64,000 nucleotides of DNA, taken from positions 46,717,037 through 46,781,036 of the forward strand of contig NC_057825.1 in the NCBI RefSeq assembly GCF_910594005.1, in the 5' to 3' direction. The notes below the pieces were generated by a model. The model was not told where the DNA came from. It saw only the letters and a list, made by a program, of their open reading frames with translations, and searched no databases. Positions 34,669 to 46,627 of the stretch are shown here, piece by piece. The translations under genes were made by a program, and so were the position numbers. Source of the stretch: Cervus elaphus (Eukaryota; Chordata; Mammalia; Artiodactyla; Cervidae). How positions within the stretch are numbered: position 1 is the stretch's first letter; every line of letters begins with the position of its first letter.

Positions 34669-35640
34669 AAACATACTAAGGGAAAATACTAATATCTTTT
34701 CTATTACTATGACACCCAGTCATTTGAATAACATTTATGCCTTGGGTAGGTGCTCATGGATAGACACTTAACTTGTTGTCTGTGAATAAGAGATGTGGAT
34801 CCTGTGTATACACATGAAAGAAGTCACAGTCACAATGTTTCCAGGAGTATATTTACTCATCAATAGTAACCTTTACATTTCCAGGATAAATTCATGTTTC
34901 CTGAAGTTAAATCTTTCAGAGTGGTGATACAAGTGCTTACTCTTAAGATTGTGTTTCCTTTTATTATATTATTTTTAATAAAGAACTATGTTAAAGGACA
35001 GATTAAAGGCTGGTAAACTTTATTATTTTAGGATTGCTAGCAGGTAGGAGGAGATATAATGAAAGCACATGATATTCTTTGTGTAATTATATCTTTGTAT
35101 TTACTATTTCACTTATTACAATGACCATATATTGCTGATTTGACATACAAAATATCAAGTTAAAAATTAAAGTTTAATAATGTAAAACTCCTTTAACATT
35201 CATTTCAGCCATCATGATAATCACTAGACTCAAAATAGCAGTTTCTATTAAATTCACAGGTTATTGAATGACATTTTTCAATATGTTACATCAACCTCCA
35301 GCTTTCTATCTGTTGGAAAGTATCAGGAAAAAATGTCTCACACACTTTCATGTCATTTTCCTTTAAAACCCTTTGAAACATGGTAGGCATTCAGTAAAGG
35401 TAACTTATTGCTGTTAGCAGTATTATCATTCATTTTATTTTGCCAAATCAGATTTTGCCATCAAGCAAAAAATATGTGACATATTCTAAATTCCTATGGG
35501 ATGAGCTGAGGACTGATGTATAGCAAAATGTAAATACTTTCAAAATAGCATCATCATCATACAATTTTTATAAACAAAATAGATCATCACTTTCCTAAAT
35601 GTGATACTCTGCAAGTAACAATCCATCTATTCATTTATTT
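34669..35640. other. Unique AT-rich DNA
   Basis: No gene or repeat recognised. Confidence 0.5.
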
Positions 35641-35693
35641 AATAAAATGTCATATTTCTTCTACAAAATGTCTTCTCCACCTTGGTATGTATA

Positions 35694-35698
<5 letters not shown>

Positions 35699-35743
<45 letters not shown>
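35699..35743. repeat. (TG)n microsatellite
   Basis: About 22 units, directly abutting a truncated Bov-A. A (CA)n array lies at 36077-36098 on the far side of the BovB piece. Confidence 0.98.
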
Positions 35744-35746
<3 letters not shown>

Positions 35747-35863
35747 AGGGCATGACAACTCACTCCAGTATTCTTGCCTGGATAATCCCAGGGACAGAGG
35801 AGCCTGACGGGCTACAGTCAACAGGGTCACAAAGAGTTGGACATGACTGAAGTAACTTAGCAT
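35744..35863 (+). mobile_element. Bov-A monomer, 5'-truncated
   Basis: Starts GAGGAGGGCATGACAACTCA and ends GACTGAAGTAACTTAGCA. Body motif CAGGGACAGAGGAGCCTGAC. Confidence 0.93.
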
Positions 35864-35891
35864 ATATACTTATATAATATACATATATACA

Positions 35892-36076
35892 AGATTGAAA
35901 GTTGAAGGGGAAAGATTGAAGGTGGGAGGAGAGGATGAGAGGATGAGATGGTTAGATGGCATCACCAATGCCATGGATGTGAATTTGAGTAAGCTCCGGG
36001 AGTTGGTGATGGACAGGGAAGTCTGGCCTGCTGCAGTCCATGGGGTCACAGAGTCAGACAAGACTGAGCAACTGAA
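35892..36076 (+). mobile_element. BovB LINE 3' terminus
   Basis: About 185 bp of BovB 3' end (GATGGCATCACCAATGCCAT, CAAGACTGAGCAACTGAACA) running straight into a (CA)n tail. Confidence 0.95.
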
Positions 36077-36098
36077 CACACACACACACACACACACA
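36077..36098. repeat. (CA)n microsatellite at BovB tail
   Basis: About 11 CA units, then degenerating CATACA/TATATA. Confidence 0.95.
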
Positions 36099-36157
36099 TA
36101 CACATACATATATATAGTTTTAGTTCATAGATGCAAAAACTGCATTGATTTGATTGT

Positions 36158-36329
36158 ATAATACTTCTTTTGTGGGATGGGTCCTGTGTATTGTAAGCTG
36201 TTTAGCAGCATCTCTAGTCTGTTCCCTAGAAACCAGTTAAACATCCATGCCCCAGTTTTAACAATATCTCTAGACATTGCCAAACAGTTCCTGGCAGGCA
36301 AAAATATCTGCCTGGTTGAGAATTACTGC
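36158..36329 (-). mobile_element. MER5A
   Basis: Antisense: ATTGTAAGCTGTTTAGCAGC, CTCTAGACATTGCCAAACAG and the terminal GGTTGAGAATTACTG. Confidence 0.93.
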
Positions 36330-36419
36330 ACTACTTTGATCTGCAGAGATGACAGTAGTATTAGTTGCTCATTCTCAACCACAAGATATAACTTATGGGG
36401 GCAAAAATAAGAGAATAAA

Positions 36420-36558
36420 AAGATGAGATGGTTGGATTCCATCACCGATTCAGTGGACATGAACTTGGGCGAACTCCGGGAGCTGATGAGGGACAAGGAG
36501 GCCTGGTGGACTGCAGCCCATGGTCTCAAAGAGTCAGATGATTTAGCAACTGAACAAC
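36420..36558 (+). mobile_element. BovB LINE 3' terminus
   Basis: Short copy from AGATGAGATGGTTGGATTCC to GCAACTGAACAACAACAACT; tail is (CAA)n-like. Confidence 0.94.
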
Positions 36559-37655
36559 AACAACTGCAACAACAGCATAGATTATTTTTACAACTAACTT
36601 AGTACCATTAACAACCTTCAATAATTAGCTCTTTGTGGGGCCGAATTTTGGTCTAGTTCCAATGTAAACTCACACCTCTCTGTGCTTCATTAAGGTTTAA
36701 CATCAGTCACATTATCTTCTTTCATGTTATTGGTGAGCCAGAGTTTGAACTCATAGCTACAAGATAACAATTTAGATATGTAAACCTGATGCCCTTGTTT
36801 TTTGAACTTTCCTGAACAAATGCAATTTTTCTCTGTAAAAAATACCCTGGCAATCTCTGTAACCCAGATTTGATGAAATATGCGACTCCCTTTTACCAGT
36901 ACAGAACACAGTGGAAATAAAAAGTCAGGCTTTGAAGGTTCACAAAAGTACCTAAAATTATGAAAGCATATTTGGAAATGAACTCAAAACTCCCTTGTTG
37001 AATGAGAGTTTCCAAAGTATGAAGCCAAGCCAATACAAAATCAAGGTGAAGAAAGTACATAATCTTGTGAAGTAGAAGAACTTTTTAAACATGGTACCAA
37101 CAATAGAAATCAAAATGAATTGGAGTCTTATTACATATGTGTTGTTTATTAATTTATATTTATGGAAGAAGATTAATAATTTTGATTAGATTCTGCAATA
37201 TTTTAATAACTCTAAATGTTACTATGCTACACTGTATCACTTAATTTTGTTATAGATAATTTTACTAAAACACTTGATTTAAAAGTGAAAATTTGTTTCA
37301 AGGAAATTGATATGTGCATAGATGTAATATGTCATATAGTTATATATTATATATAGTTAAATATATAATATGTATATAGTCAAATATATGATATACATGC
37401 TATAGCAAATATATGTATATAGCATAAGTTTATTTGCCTCTATATAGATAAAAATATTTTTTTTTATTTGAAATTGCATCTTTAGGAATACTAAATAAAT
37501 GCTAAAAACTGCACCCAGCTGAAGGCAGAGAGGGAGCAAACACACTTCAAAGTCTACCTACCTTAATTCACTGTGTTATTAACTAGGACCACCTACATCT
37601 GGTGTCCAAATTCAAGAACTCTCCTTCTATCACTGTATTATAATTCAGGAGCTCC
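36559..37655. other. Unique DNA with TA-rich tract
   Basis: No gene. 37316-37445 is a degenerate TATA/ATAT-rich tract. Confidence 0.5.
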
Positions 37656-37664
37656 AATCACTCT

Positions 37665-37788
37665 CAATGGAGTAGTAAATGGCAACCCACTCCAGTATTC
37701 TTGCCTGGAGAATCCAATGGATAGAGGAGCTTGGTGGGTTACAGTCCATGGGGTCGTAAAGAGTTGGACATGACTGAGCACACACATG
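37665..37788 (+). mobile_element. Bov-A monomer
   Basis: Body from AATGGCAACCCACTCCAGTA to GACTGAGCACACACATG. AATCACTCT at 37656-37664 and 37789-37797 is a 9-bp TSD. Confidence 0.96.
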
Positions 37789-37797
37789 AATCACTCT

Positions 37798-39134
37798 AAA
37801 GCCTACTTCCACCATCAAAGTTTAGGTATTTTTCAAGGTAATGTGCCATAATCATTGTACTATTTCTACATATCTTAACAAATCAACATGTATAAAGCTG
37901 CCACACTTTCATTAGGGTCATATAATTTTTAATAAATATGTCATATTTAAACTTGTGAGTGTTGTACTCTTAACTCCATTTTCCCACAAGTGCTTTGGTT
38001 TTCATTGCTCAATTTTGTATATCACAGTGGTTTCCAGGAACATGTATGTCAAATTAAAGCAGATCAGCTTTAGTTTAATGATAGAGTTGTTGGAATTAGC
38101 TGTTTTACAATGGCTTTTGCAACTAATGTTGAATGTGGGAATGTCAGCATTGAGTTAGTACAATATATTTCTTAAACATTTTCCTTATTATCTAAGAAGC
38201 AGAGAAGACATTGTTTATTTATAGAGCAGATTAGATGAGTGGACCATTGAGAAGCAGGAGCAAACAGCAAAAGAGAGAAAACAAATTATGAAAATGTTCC
38301 CATTCCTTAGTCATCTTATAATAAACTTCTCATGCCCCCTCAAGGGGATAGAAAGGTGTGTGTCATATCACACAAAAGGTAGCATTATCTACTGTATTAC
38401 CACCATGAAGATTTTGCATAAGAATTAGCTGTTGTGGTGTAGATGGCCCAACATATTCTGACCTCCCATCCTGCACTATGATTGAACCACAGACATCCTC
38501 AGATGACTGGCAAGGCCTAAGCATACCTGGCTTCTGGTTGAGGTCAGTCCTTTACTTCAGTGGTGAAATTATTATTCATTTTTCACATAGCACCTTCAAT
38601 AGCCTCATCTTTAAATTGCTCTTTAGCCTTCAAAAATAACTACACTCCTAGGGGAAAGCAGTTTATAATTTGTGTCTGTATCATTCTAACTGTGTTATCA
38701 AAAACATAAAAATATTTTTCAAGTAACTTCATTCACCACTGCAGCTTGGATTTTAAAGTTAACCATTATCTCATGTGTTCTAATAAAAAAAAGAACTAGA
38801 GAAGGAGTTCATAAATATGATTCTTACTCTTCTCTTTACTTCTTAAGAATTTTTCCCAACAAAAAACTGGAACTAAAATATTTTCTTACACACAAACATA
38901 CTTGCTCACATATTAAAAAGTAAATGTTACCAATTGGATATGTTATGACTAATTGCACTGCCTTTGTACTAACAATAGAAAATCATGGGATTTAAAATAA
39001 ATGATGTCACATGTGTGGAGAGAGAACTTTCACTCTCTTACAAAGCTGGGCTTTTGTCCTTCTTTGTTCTCCTTTGATACCTCAAAGGGCAGAAAAATTG
39101 CAGTATCTGTTAATCTGATTGTTCACAACTAGGA
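37798..39134. other. Unique DNA
   Basis: No gene or repeat recognised. Confidence 0.5.
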
Positions 39135-39285
39135 ACTATACTAGCAAACACTTAAAAAATACTAAGCACTGTTCTAAGCACCTCACATGTATTAGGTCAT
39201 TATATCCTCATTTACAGTGTTATTCTTGTGTTACAAGGTGGAGAACATTAGCACAGAATGCTTGGGAAACTTGTTAGAGACCCCT
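39135..39285 (-). mobile_element. MIR SINE
   Basis: Antisense core ACTAAGCACTGTTCTAAGCA followed by CCTCACATGTATTAGGTCAT. Confidence 0.88.
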
Positions 39286-39485
39286 TACAATTCCCCATGC
39301 TGCCGTTCTGTGTCATATAGAAACGGATTGGTGCTGAGTTTCTTATAATCACAACTAGGTACTTTCATTTTGGCACCTTGCTATACAAGAGAGAGAAAAA
39401 GAAAAGTTTTTTTTTTGCCTGAATTTCGTATCTATCTGAGTTGTTGAATCGTGCTGGACTCCTTAGTGCTCAACTGTGATGCATG

Positions 39486-39608
39486 TGCTCAGTAGCTCAG
39501 TCATGTCCGACTGTTTGCCACTCCATGGACTGTAGCCCACCAGGCTCCTCTGTCCATGGGATTCTCCAAGTAAGAACACTGGAGTGGGTTGCCATGCCCT
39601 TCTCCAGG
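39486..39608 (-). mobile_element. Bov-A monomer
   Basis: Minus-strand monomer from TCCTGGAGAAGGGCATGGCA (reverse strand) to the tail. ACTGTGATGCATG at 39473-39485 and 39609-39621 is a perfect 13-bp TSD. Confidence 0.97.
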
Positions 39609-39842
39609 ACTGTGATGCATGATTCATTGTTATTTGAATGATGTTTTCCATGTTCACCATATAATCTTTAGAGAGTAAATTGGACAGTTATGCGTATGTA
39701 TGAGTTGAGATGGGAAATACAATCAAGGTGAATTTTTTGACCTGCAGGATTTGGGGACAGAGATCTGGCTTTCTCAGGAGTTTCAGAAGACTACAAAGAA
39801 ACTGTATCAAGTATTTAAGTAACAGTCCCATATAGAAAAAAT

Positions 39843-40058
39843 AGGGCTTCCCTAGTGGCTCAGATAGTAAAGAATTTGCCAGCAAGGCAGGAGATTGAGT
39901 TTTGATCCCTGGGTTGGGAAGATACCCTGGATAAGAGAATGGCTACCCACTGCAGTATTCTTGCCTGGAGAATTCTATAGACAGAGGAGCATGGTGGGCT
40001 ACAGCCCATGGGGTTGCAAAGGTTCAGGCACAAATGAATGAATGACACTTTCACTTCA
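39843..40058 (+). mobile_element. Bov-tA SINE
   Basis: Full plus-strand copy beginning GGGCTTCCCTAGTGGCTCAG. Flanks CATATAGAAA and CATATAAGAAA are a near-TSD. Confidence 0.95.
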
Positions 40059-40165
40059 TATAAGAAAGCCAGATTCCCCCTATAGCTTTTGTTCTCTTTC
40101 TTAGTAGGGGAGAATCTTATTTATCTTGCCTGTAGCCCTGAACACTGAATCCAAAAAATAAAGAC

Positions 40166-40180
40166 AAAAAAAAAAAAAAA
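40166..40180. repeat. (A)15 tract
   Basis: Uninterrupted A run; no retroposon body recognised upstream. Confidence 0.9.
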
Positions 40181-40237
40181 TCAAATAATCGGAGAAGGAA
40201 GAGGGTATATAGGTTTAGGGGGTCTTATGAGTTCATT

Positions 40238-40430
40238 GGGATTCCCTGGTAGCTCAGATGGTAAAGTGTCTGCCTACAATGCTGGAGATCCAGGGTTCGA
40301 TTCCTGGATTAGGAAGATCCCCTGGAGAAGGAAATGGCAACCCACTCCAGTATTATTGCCTGGAAAATCCCATGGACTGAAGATCCTGGTAGGCTACAGT
40401 CCATGGGGTCGCAAAAAGTCGGACATGACT
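40238..40430 (+). mobile_element. Bov-tA SINE with intact B-box
   Basis: Full plus-strand copy with GGGTTCGATTCC, a perfect pol III B-box core, and an A-box-like TAGCTCAGATGG. GAGTTCATT at 40229-40237 and 40431-40439 is a 9-bp TSD. Among the least diverged SINEs here. Confidence 0.97.
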
Positions 40431-40439
40431 GAGTTCATT

Positions 40440-40766
40440 TCTTATTCTATGGGTACCTCAACCTTAAGACAGGAGAAGATGCTAAAATACAGTTAAAAGT
40501 ATTAGGCATTGGTTGAGCCATGATTATGACTGAGTGCCTTAAAATACCAGAAGCCATGCCTGCCTTCTATTGCCACTCATCCTGCCTTCTCCCATTCCCA
40601 TCCTCCAGCATGGGACTCACTAGCCTTCCTTTCTGTCTATCTGTAAAGATTTACATGGCTGGACACATAGAAATGATAACTTGATTCAGCCTCCCAACAC
40701 CACCTATCCATACCCACAAGAAGTAATCATTCTCTCTCTTCCTAGGTCCATTTTGTTAAAAGAGTG
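40440..40766. other. Unique, pyrimidine-rich DNA
   Basis: No gene; the strand is C/T-rich between about 40560 and 40740. Confidence 0.45.
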
Positions 40767-40778
40767 ACTTGGGACATG

Positions 40779-41006
40779 AGAGTGTCTGTGCTAAATTGCT
40801 TCAGTCGTTTCTGTCTCTGTGCCACCCTATGGACTAGCCCTCCAGACTCCTCTGTCCATGGGATTCTCCAGGCGAGAATCCTGGAGTGGGTTGCCATCTC
40901 CTCCTCCAGGGGATCTTCCTGACCCAGAGATTAGAACTGTGCCTCTCACAATTCCTGCATTGGTAGGCAAGTTCTTTATCACTAGTGTCCCCTGGGAAGT
41001 CTCATA
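40779..41006 (-). mobile_element. Bov-tA SINE
   Basis: Full minus-strand copy. ACTTGGGACATG at 40767-40778 and 41007-41018 is a perfect 12-bp TSD. Confidence 0.97.
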
Positions 41007-41018
41007 ACTTGGGACATG

Positions 41019-42024
41019 GTCACCTCTAACTCATTACAGATGCAACAGAATACATGTATTCTAAAATTAGTAAAGAATAATATAGATTACTTACAAAAGA
41101 CTTGAGGCTTCAACTTTAAATGTTCTGCTCCAACTTAGCATTTTCTAGAGCTCAACATCTTAGTCAAAGCTTGTCAAATGCATCTCTGACTCCCACCCTA
41201 TTCCCTATTGCATGAGGACCAGAGATTAGTCATTTCTACATATCTTATCACAATCTACTTTAACAGAATTAAAAACACATCCTTAAGGATTACAAAACCT
41301 TTTCATATAGTAAGTAAAGCTTCCAATTTTTCACCATTAAGAAATATCTTGAATTTCAATCATAAAATTATACTACAGCATTATGAAAATTATTTGATAT
41401 ATATTTGAGGGGGATGGGAGAATACAGAGGAATGATTAGAAGATGCTGAAATGTGTAGTTCACTTTTCAATTGACAGAAATAGCTTCATTTCACTTTATA
41501 ATTTTCTTAAGGATTCTGAGAAAATAAATGCAGCATAATGACCCTATTATATTACAGAAGGAACTGACGCAGGTCCCATTCCATGTAACTAAAGTGCTTG
41601 CAGTTAATTCAAAGTTGTTTAAACAAGGTCCTACACAAAACTGATCACACATGTGCTACTTTCTTGGCACTAAATAACCCAAAATAAATTCAAGAAATCT
41701 TCAAGGAATTATTGTAGGTGTTTAGATTTTATTTTTCAGTGCTATTCACAAAATCAGTTCCTTAAGAAGCTATCAGCCTTACTTTTTCAATTATAACTTT
41801 CCTTTTCAGGTAGTGCTCCCTCTAATTCCCACTTTGAACCCATTGATATATGTCTAATATTTAGGTTGAGAGAAATTTTATTGTCAAGAAAATGTTTGTG
41901 GAGTCAAGCAGATGGAAAAATTTATGATAATATTAAGTTGAACCAGAATCAAATAAGTTGAAGTGTACTTCTATGTGTGCTGGAACAAGTACATTCATTC
42001 AACAAATATTCCTGTATGGCAATG
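41019..42024. other. Unique AT-rich DNA
   Basis: No gene or repeat recognised. Confidence 0.45.
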
Positions 42025-42150
42025 ATTTTTCAGTCTCAGTGGGTATAAAAATTACCTGAGATATTTTTTAAAATATGAAGAATTCAGGGCTCCACTTCCA
42101 GAGATTTTTATTAAGTAGGTTTGGAGTAGGATCAAATCCCTAGTGTTTTT
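42025..42150 (+). mobile_element. Decayed hAT-type MITE, MER20-like
   Basis: ATAAAAATTACCTGAGATAT, then AGGGCTCCACTTCCAGAGAT and TTTTTATTAAGTAGGTTTGG follow the order of the MER20 consensus. Terminal repeats are eroded. Confidence 0.55.
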
Positions 42151-42466
42151 AATGCAATGAACTCACTGAATCCTTTGGAAAGAAATAAATGTGATTTAAG
42201 AGACACTTGTCTCTAAATATACTAAAGATTGAAAAGATGTCAATAAAATTTCTTTTCAAATTGAGCATTTCATGAATGGAAACAAGACTTTGAGGTAGAC
42301 AGATTAATAAACAAATACAACCATGATCCATGTGATTAAAGAAGTGTATACATAGGACTAAAGGACTGCAGAGGAAGGGAGTGCGCTGCAGCACAGGCTT
42401 CAGGCTAGAGATACAGGGACTGGAAATCCTGTAAGAAGTAACAGGGAAAAGACAGAAGTAAGAGTG
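42151..42466. other. Unique DNA
   Basis: No gene or repeat recognised. Confidence 0.4.
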
Positions 42467-42540
42467 GTGGAGCCTGGTGGGCTACAGTCCATGGGATTGC
42501 AAAAAGTTGGATATGACTTACTGATTAAACAACAAAAACA
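42467..42540 (+). mobile_element. Bov-A 3' fragment
   Basis: Only the 3' part is present (GGAGCCTGGTGGGCTACAGT to a CAACAAAAAC tail). Confidence 0.9.
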
Positions 42541-42799
42541 AAATGGTAGTACAGATGGAGAAATTCAGCAGCATATCCAAGGATACCCACAGCAAGACTT
42601 TCTCTCAAGATCAGGAATTACAAATTGCTTAGCCCAAGAATGAGGTTGCATGAGGGAAAATAACATCACAGAAGTAGTTCTGGAATCAAGTAGGTCCCAC
42701 AATGAGTGTCACTGTTCCTCTGTGCTGTGATCTAGCATTTGTTCTAAATCTAATAAAGAGCAATGTTTTAAAAAGTTGTGTGAAGGAATGCAATCCTTT
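42541..42799. other. Unique DNA
   Basis: No gene or recognised repeat between the Bov-A fragment and the L2 trace. Confidence 0.4.
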
Positions 42800-43060
42800 T
42801 ATTTGAGTGATCAAGGACTGAAGGTAGAAAAATTAATAGGAATATATTGCTATAATGTAGGCAAGTGATAATGAGGGCAAGGGGAGTAAGGATGCTTTGG
42901 GAGTGAAGGAGGTGGGGGAGTTGTTGCCTAGAAATGTATTCAGAAAATAATGTTGATGGTCTTTGGCCAACAGCTGGATTTGGAGTTTGTGCGGAAGAAG
43001 GTGTCTGTGTCTTCTGACTTAGAAGGAACACACACATCAAGTTCAAAAAGATTCCCAGAG
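42800..43060 (-). mobile_element. L2 LINE remnant
   Basis: Antisense L2 block around GCTATAATGTAGGCAAGTGA and TAATGAGGGCAAGGGGAGTA. Strongly decayed. Confidence 0.5.
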
Positions 43061-43214
43061 ATGCATAAGACATTGGATAGCCTGATATTTGAGTGAAGAA
43101 CTCCAAGCTTTAAATGCTGACAACTAACTCAAAGAATTAAAAAACGCCACAACTAACCAAATAAAAGATATCTGTTGGGTGTGTATAGCCCATACTCTGC
43201 AGTATTCACCTGAT

Positions 43215-43295
43215 TCAGTTGGAGGGAAAACAGGCCCCAAGTGATAAACTGTTCAAAATTATGCAGCTAATTAGAGGCAGAGTAGGACAAGAATG
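43215..43295 (-). mobile_element. MIR fragment
   Basis: Antisense GGGAAAACAGGCCCCAAGTG and ATTATGCAGCTAATTAGAGG match the MIR central part. Confidence 0.65.
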
Positions 43296-43572
43296 ATAAT
43301 TTTGTTTTCTACTAATGATGGTAACACTTTGAAACATTTTAATGAAAATATTTGCATATGCACAAATTGTATGCTGCTATATATGCACTTTTAGGTTGCT
43401 TATTGAGGAAGAAGAAAGGAGTGGTTGTGGGGAAGAGGCAAACAGCACCATCTCTGTGGGGGTGGCTGATGTTGATTCAGTTGTGTAAAAAGTTTTGCAG
43501 GGTAAGGGTCTACAACTAATTTATTGTGTATTTAGAAGTTTAATACCTTTACTGTTTGTTTTTGTCAACCAC
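43296..43572. other. Unique DNA
   Basis: No gene or recognised repeat. Confidence 0.4.
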
Positions 43573-43905
43573 TATCATGGTTTTGGAATCCTAGCTAACA
43601 TAACAATATAAAGTGAAAGTGAAAGTAACTCAGTCATGTCCAACTCTTTGCAACCCACGGACCATAGCCCATGGTATTCAAATCTTCAGGCCAGAATACT
43701 GGAGAGGGTAGCCTATCCCTTCTCTGGTGGACCTTCCCAACCCAGGTATTGAACCCAGGTCTCCTGCATTGCAGCCAGATTCTTTACCAACTGAGCTATC
43801 AGGGAAGCCATAATAATATTTTAAAGGTAGAGTTAATTATCTTATGTTATCATGTTTTTGGAACCTTAATTAACATAATAATGTGAAAGTAGAGCTAATT
43901 ATCTT
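43573..43905 (+). repeat. Diverged tandem duplication, first copy split by a SINE
   Basis: Copy 1 is 43573-43609 plus about 43820-43844; copy 2 is 43848-43905. Shared words include ATCATG.TTTTGGAA, CTAACATAA and AGAG.TAATTATCTT. Confidence 0.75.
43610..43808 (-). mobile_element. Bov-tA SINE
   Basis: Full minus-strand copy with AGTGAAAGTGAAAG tail. CATAACAATAT (43599-43609) and CATAATAATAT (43809-43819) are a TSD matching at 10 of 11 positions. Confidence 0.95.
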
Positions 43906-44660
43906 CCTTTGGTTGTTGGTGCTGTATTACCTCTTTTTTCAATGATCATCTACAGAGTCAATCAGTTGTAACTGTCACTCTAAGTCTTTTCTGAATTGAA
44001 GTCAGCTGAATTATGTCTAAATGTAACTATATGATGAACATGAAGAATAATATCAAGATAGGTAATTATGGGGATGCTAATATAACATTCCTAGAGTCAA
44101 ATTAAAATCACTTTAACCTAATTTGTCAAAAATGAATAATGTATTTTGTTTCCAGAAATAATTATGTCACTATAATAAACTGCTTTTGTCACTGTTAAAA
44201 AAATGCCTATAAATAACTATCTAGCTATTAATGTAATAATTACACTTTTAGTTAATTATAATATGTTGCTAATATGCACAAATGTGTATTTTACCTGAAT
44301 TAATCTGCTTATATCCTAAAAGAGAGCAAGACATAAGTACAAGATCTTGTGGGAAATAGAAAAAGAAAGAAAGATAAAAAATTAGGCAATGGTTTGACAT
44401 CAGCACACTGGAAACAAATGTATACCTCTGCAGACTGGAAGAGAGGTAAAAATCTTTGGATGCTGCAGATCCTTTAAGGGCAGGAAAGAATGGTGGAAAG
44501 GTTGAATGTAGAAAAGGGAGTTGTGCTGAGTTTAAAGAGCCTTCTCAACTGCTCAGCAGATAGCATTAGCTCTATTTGTATTCATGTTTTTAAAGGACTT
44601 CAACAAAATCAGTCACTTCAAATCACAGGTTTAAGATTGTCGATTCTGGCACAAAGTAAG
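43906..44660. other. Unique DNA
   Basis: No gene or repeat recognised. Confidence 0.45.
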
Positions 44661-44674
44661 GTCTCATGGTCCTT

Positions 44675-45070
44675 TAGAGCTGGATTGTAAAGAAGGTAGG
44701 ACACTGAAAAATTGATCCCTTCAAACTATGGTGCTGGAAAAGACACCTGAGAGTCCCTTGGACAGTAAGGAGATCAAACCAGTCAAACTTAAGAGAAATT
44801 AACTCTGAATATTTGTTGGAAGGACTGATGCTGAAACTCCAGTATTTTGATCATCTGAGTGAACATCTGACTCATTAGAAAATTTCCTGATGCTAGGAAA
44901 GACTGAGCAGAAGGAGAAGAGGGTATCAGAGGATGAGATGGCTGGATTGCATCACCAATGCAATGGACATGAACTTGGGAAAACTTCAGGAGATGGTGAG
45001 GGACAGAGAGGCCTGGTGTGCTGGTCCATGGGGTCACAAAGAAGTGGACATGACTGGGTGACTGAACAAT
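44675..45070 (+). mobile_element. BovB LINE 3' end
   Basis: Plus-strand copy beginning near TGTAAAGAAGGTAGGACACT and ending GGGTGACTGAACAATG; decayed, with no long BovB frame. Confidence 0.92.
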
Positions 45071-45071
45071 G

Positions 45072-45270
45072 ATTCATGGTGGCTCAGTGTTAAAAAAAAA
45101 CCTGCCTGCCAACACAGGTTTGATCCCTGGGTCAGGAAGATGCCCTGGGGAAGGAAATAGCAACTCACTCCAGCATTCTTGCCTAGAAAATCCCATGGAG
45201 AGAGGAGCCTGGCAGGCTACAGTCCATAGGGTTGCAAAAGAGTCCAACACAACTTATTAACTAAACAACA
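45072..45270 (+). mobile_element. Bov-tA SINE adjoining BovB tail
   Basis: Head starts at CATGGTGGCTCAG, lacking the first bases; an A run at 45093-45101 replaces part of the head. The body is complete (GGAGCCTGGCAGGCTACAGT). Confidence 0.93.
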
Positions 45271-45424
45271 GCAAGGATTCACATATATGTTACATCTCTG
45301 CCTCTTTTTCTTGAAATGTGATTATATTACATAATCAATAGTGTATAAAATATACACACAGTATAAAAAGGATTAATAAAACAAAACACGCTATCCAGAT
45401 TTAAAAAATTGAACATTTTCAATA

Positions 45425-45945
45425 CCTTAGAGACTTCTCCTGTACCAATTTCTGATCACATCTTTTTACTTCCAAAGGCAGTGATGCACTCAATCTTGTA
45501 TATGGTTTTCCCTTGTTTTACTTTTAATGCCACTTATTAAAACATTACAAAATAAGATTATTTTATGACTTTATTTTATCATAATATTACATTATTTTAC
45601 TCTTTATAATATATTAAATAGGTTTCTCCTGGTATTAAACTTTCTACAAATCAATTTATAATGTATATGTATCTTTGGGACTTACTCTTTTCATTTAAAA
45701 TTATGCTCTTGAGACTCTTTCATTTTGATGTGTGTAGTTGTACTTAGTCTATTTTCACTTATGTATAGCCTTCTATTATATAAAGCAAATTTTTATTTTC
45801 AATTCTCCTGCTAATACTGTACCTGTACATTTCTAATTCAGGCTATTATGAACAGTGCTACCATAAATATTTGTCTTAGCATGAACAAGAATCTCTTGGA
45901 GTAGTTCTAGGAGTAAAAATGTCAGGTTTTATAGTGATCCCTCTG
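45425..45945 (-). mobile_element. Old L1 3'-region remnant
   Basis: Antisense L1 landmarks in order: CTTGAGACTCTTTCATTTTG, then CAGGCTATTATGAACAGTGC and AGTAGTTCTAGGAGTAAAAA. Confidence 0.65.
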
Positions 45946-46023
45946 TAAGAGCTTACTATAAGTGGACTTTATTTATTGAGACTCAAAACAGTGTATTATT
46001 TCTGAATGTACCTAGCAAAGTTA

Positions 46024-46615
46024 CTGTTTCCGGTAACTTTGTTTCCTGTGGAAACAGTGATAGATTTTATTTTCTTGAGCTCCAAAATTAATGCAGTTGG
46101 TGACTGCATCCATGAAATTAAAAAACACTTGTTCCTTAGAAGGAAAGGTATGACATACCTGGATAAGTGTATTAAAAACCAGAGACATTACTTTACTGAA
46201 AAAGATCCATCTAGTCAAAGCTCTGGTTTTCAAAGAGTCATGAGTTGGACCATAAAGAAGGCTGAGCACCAAAGAATTGATGCTTTTGAATTGTAGTGTT
46301 GGAGAACACCCTTGAGAGTCCCTTGGACAGTGAGGATATCAAACTAGTCAATCCTAAAGGAAATCAACATTGAATATTCATTGGAAGGACTGATACTGAA
46401 GATGAAGCTCCAATACTTTGGTCATCTGATGTGAAAAGCTGACTCATTGGAAAAGATGCTGATGCTGGGAATGATTGAGGGCAGGAGGAGGAGGGGCTGA
46501 CAGAAGATGAGATGTTTGGTTGGTATCATTGACACAACTGACACGAGTTTGAGCAAAATCCAGGACAAGAAAGCCTGGAAAACTGTAATTCATATGTTTG
46601 AAGAAAAACAGCAAT
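46024..46615 (+). mobile_element. BovB LINE 3' end, 12-bp TSD
   Basis: Plus-strand copy from GTGGAAACAGTGATAGATTT through LFLRRKGMTYLDKC-like coding to the 3' end. CTAGCAAAGTTA at 46012-46023 and 46616-46627 is a perfect TSD. Frames are broken. Confidence 0.96.
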
Positions 46616-46627
46616 CTAGCAAAGTTA

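Noticed and set aside
40238..40310. Possible tRNA gene (good A and B boxes)
   Set aside because: It is the tRNA-derived head of a Bov-tA SINE continuing into the Bov-A body, with a TSD around the whole; no cloverleaf acceptor stem closes.
42768..43106. 112-codon minus-strand frame
   Set aside because: Overlaps a decayed antisense L2 and has no domain, splice or promoter evidence.
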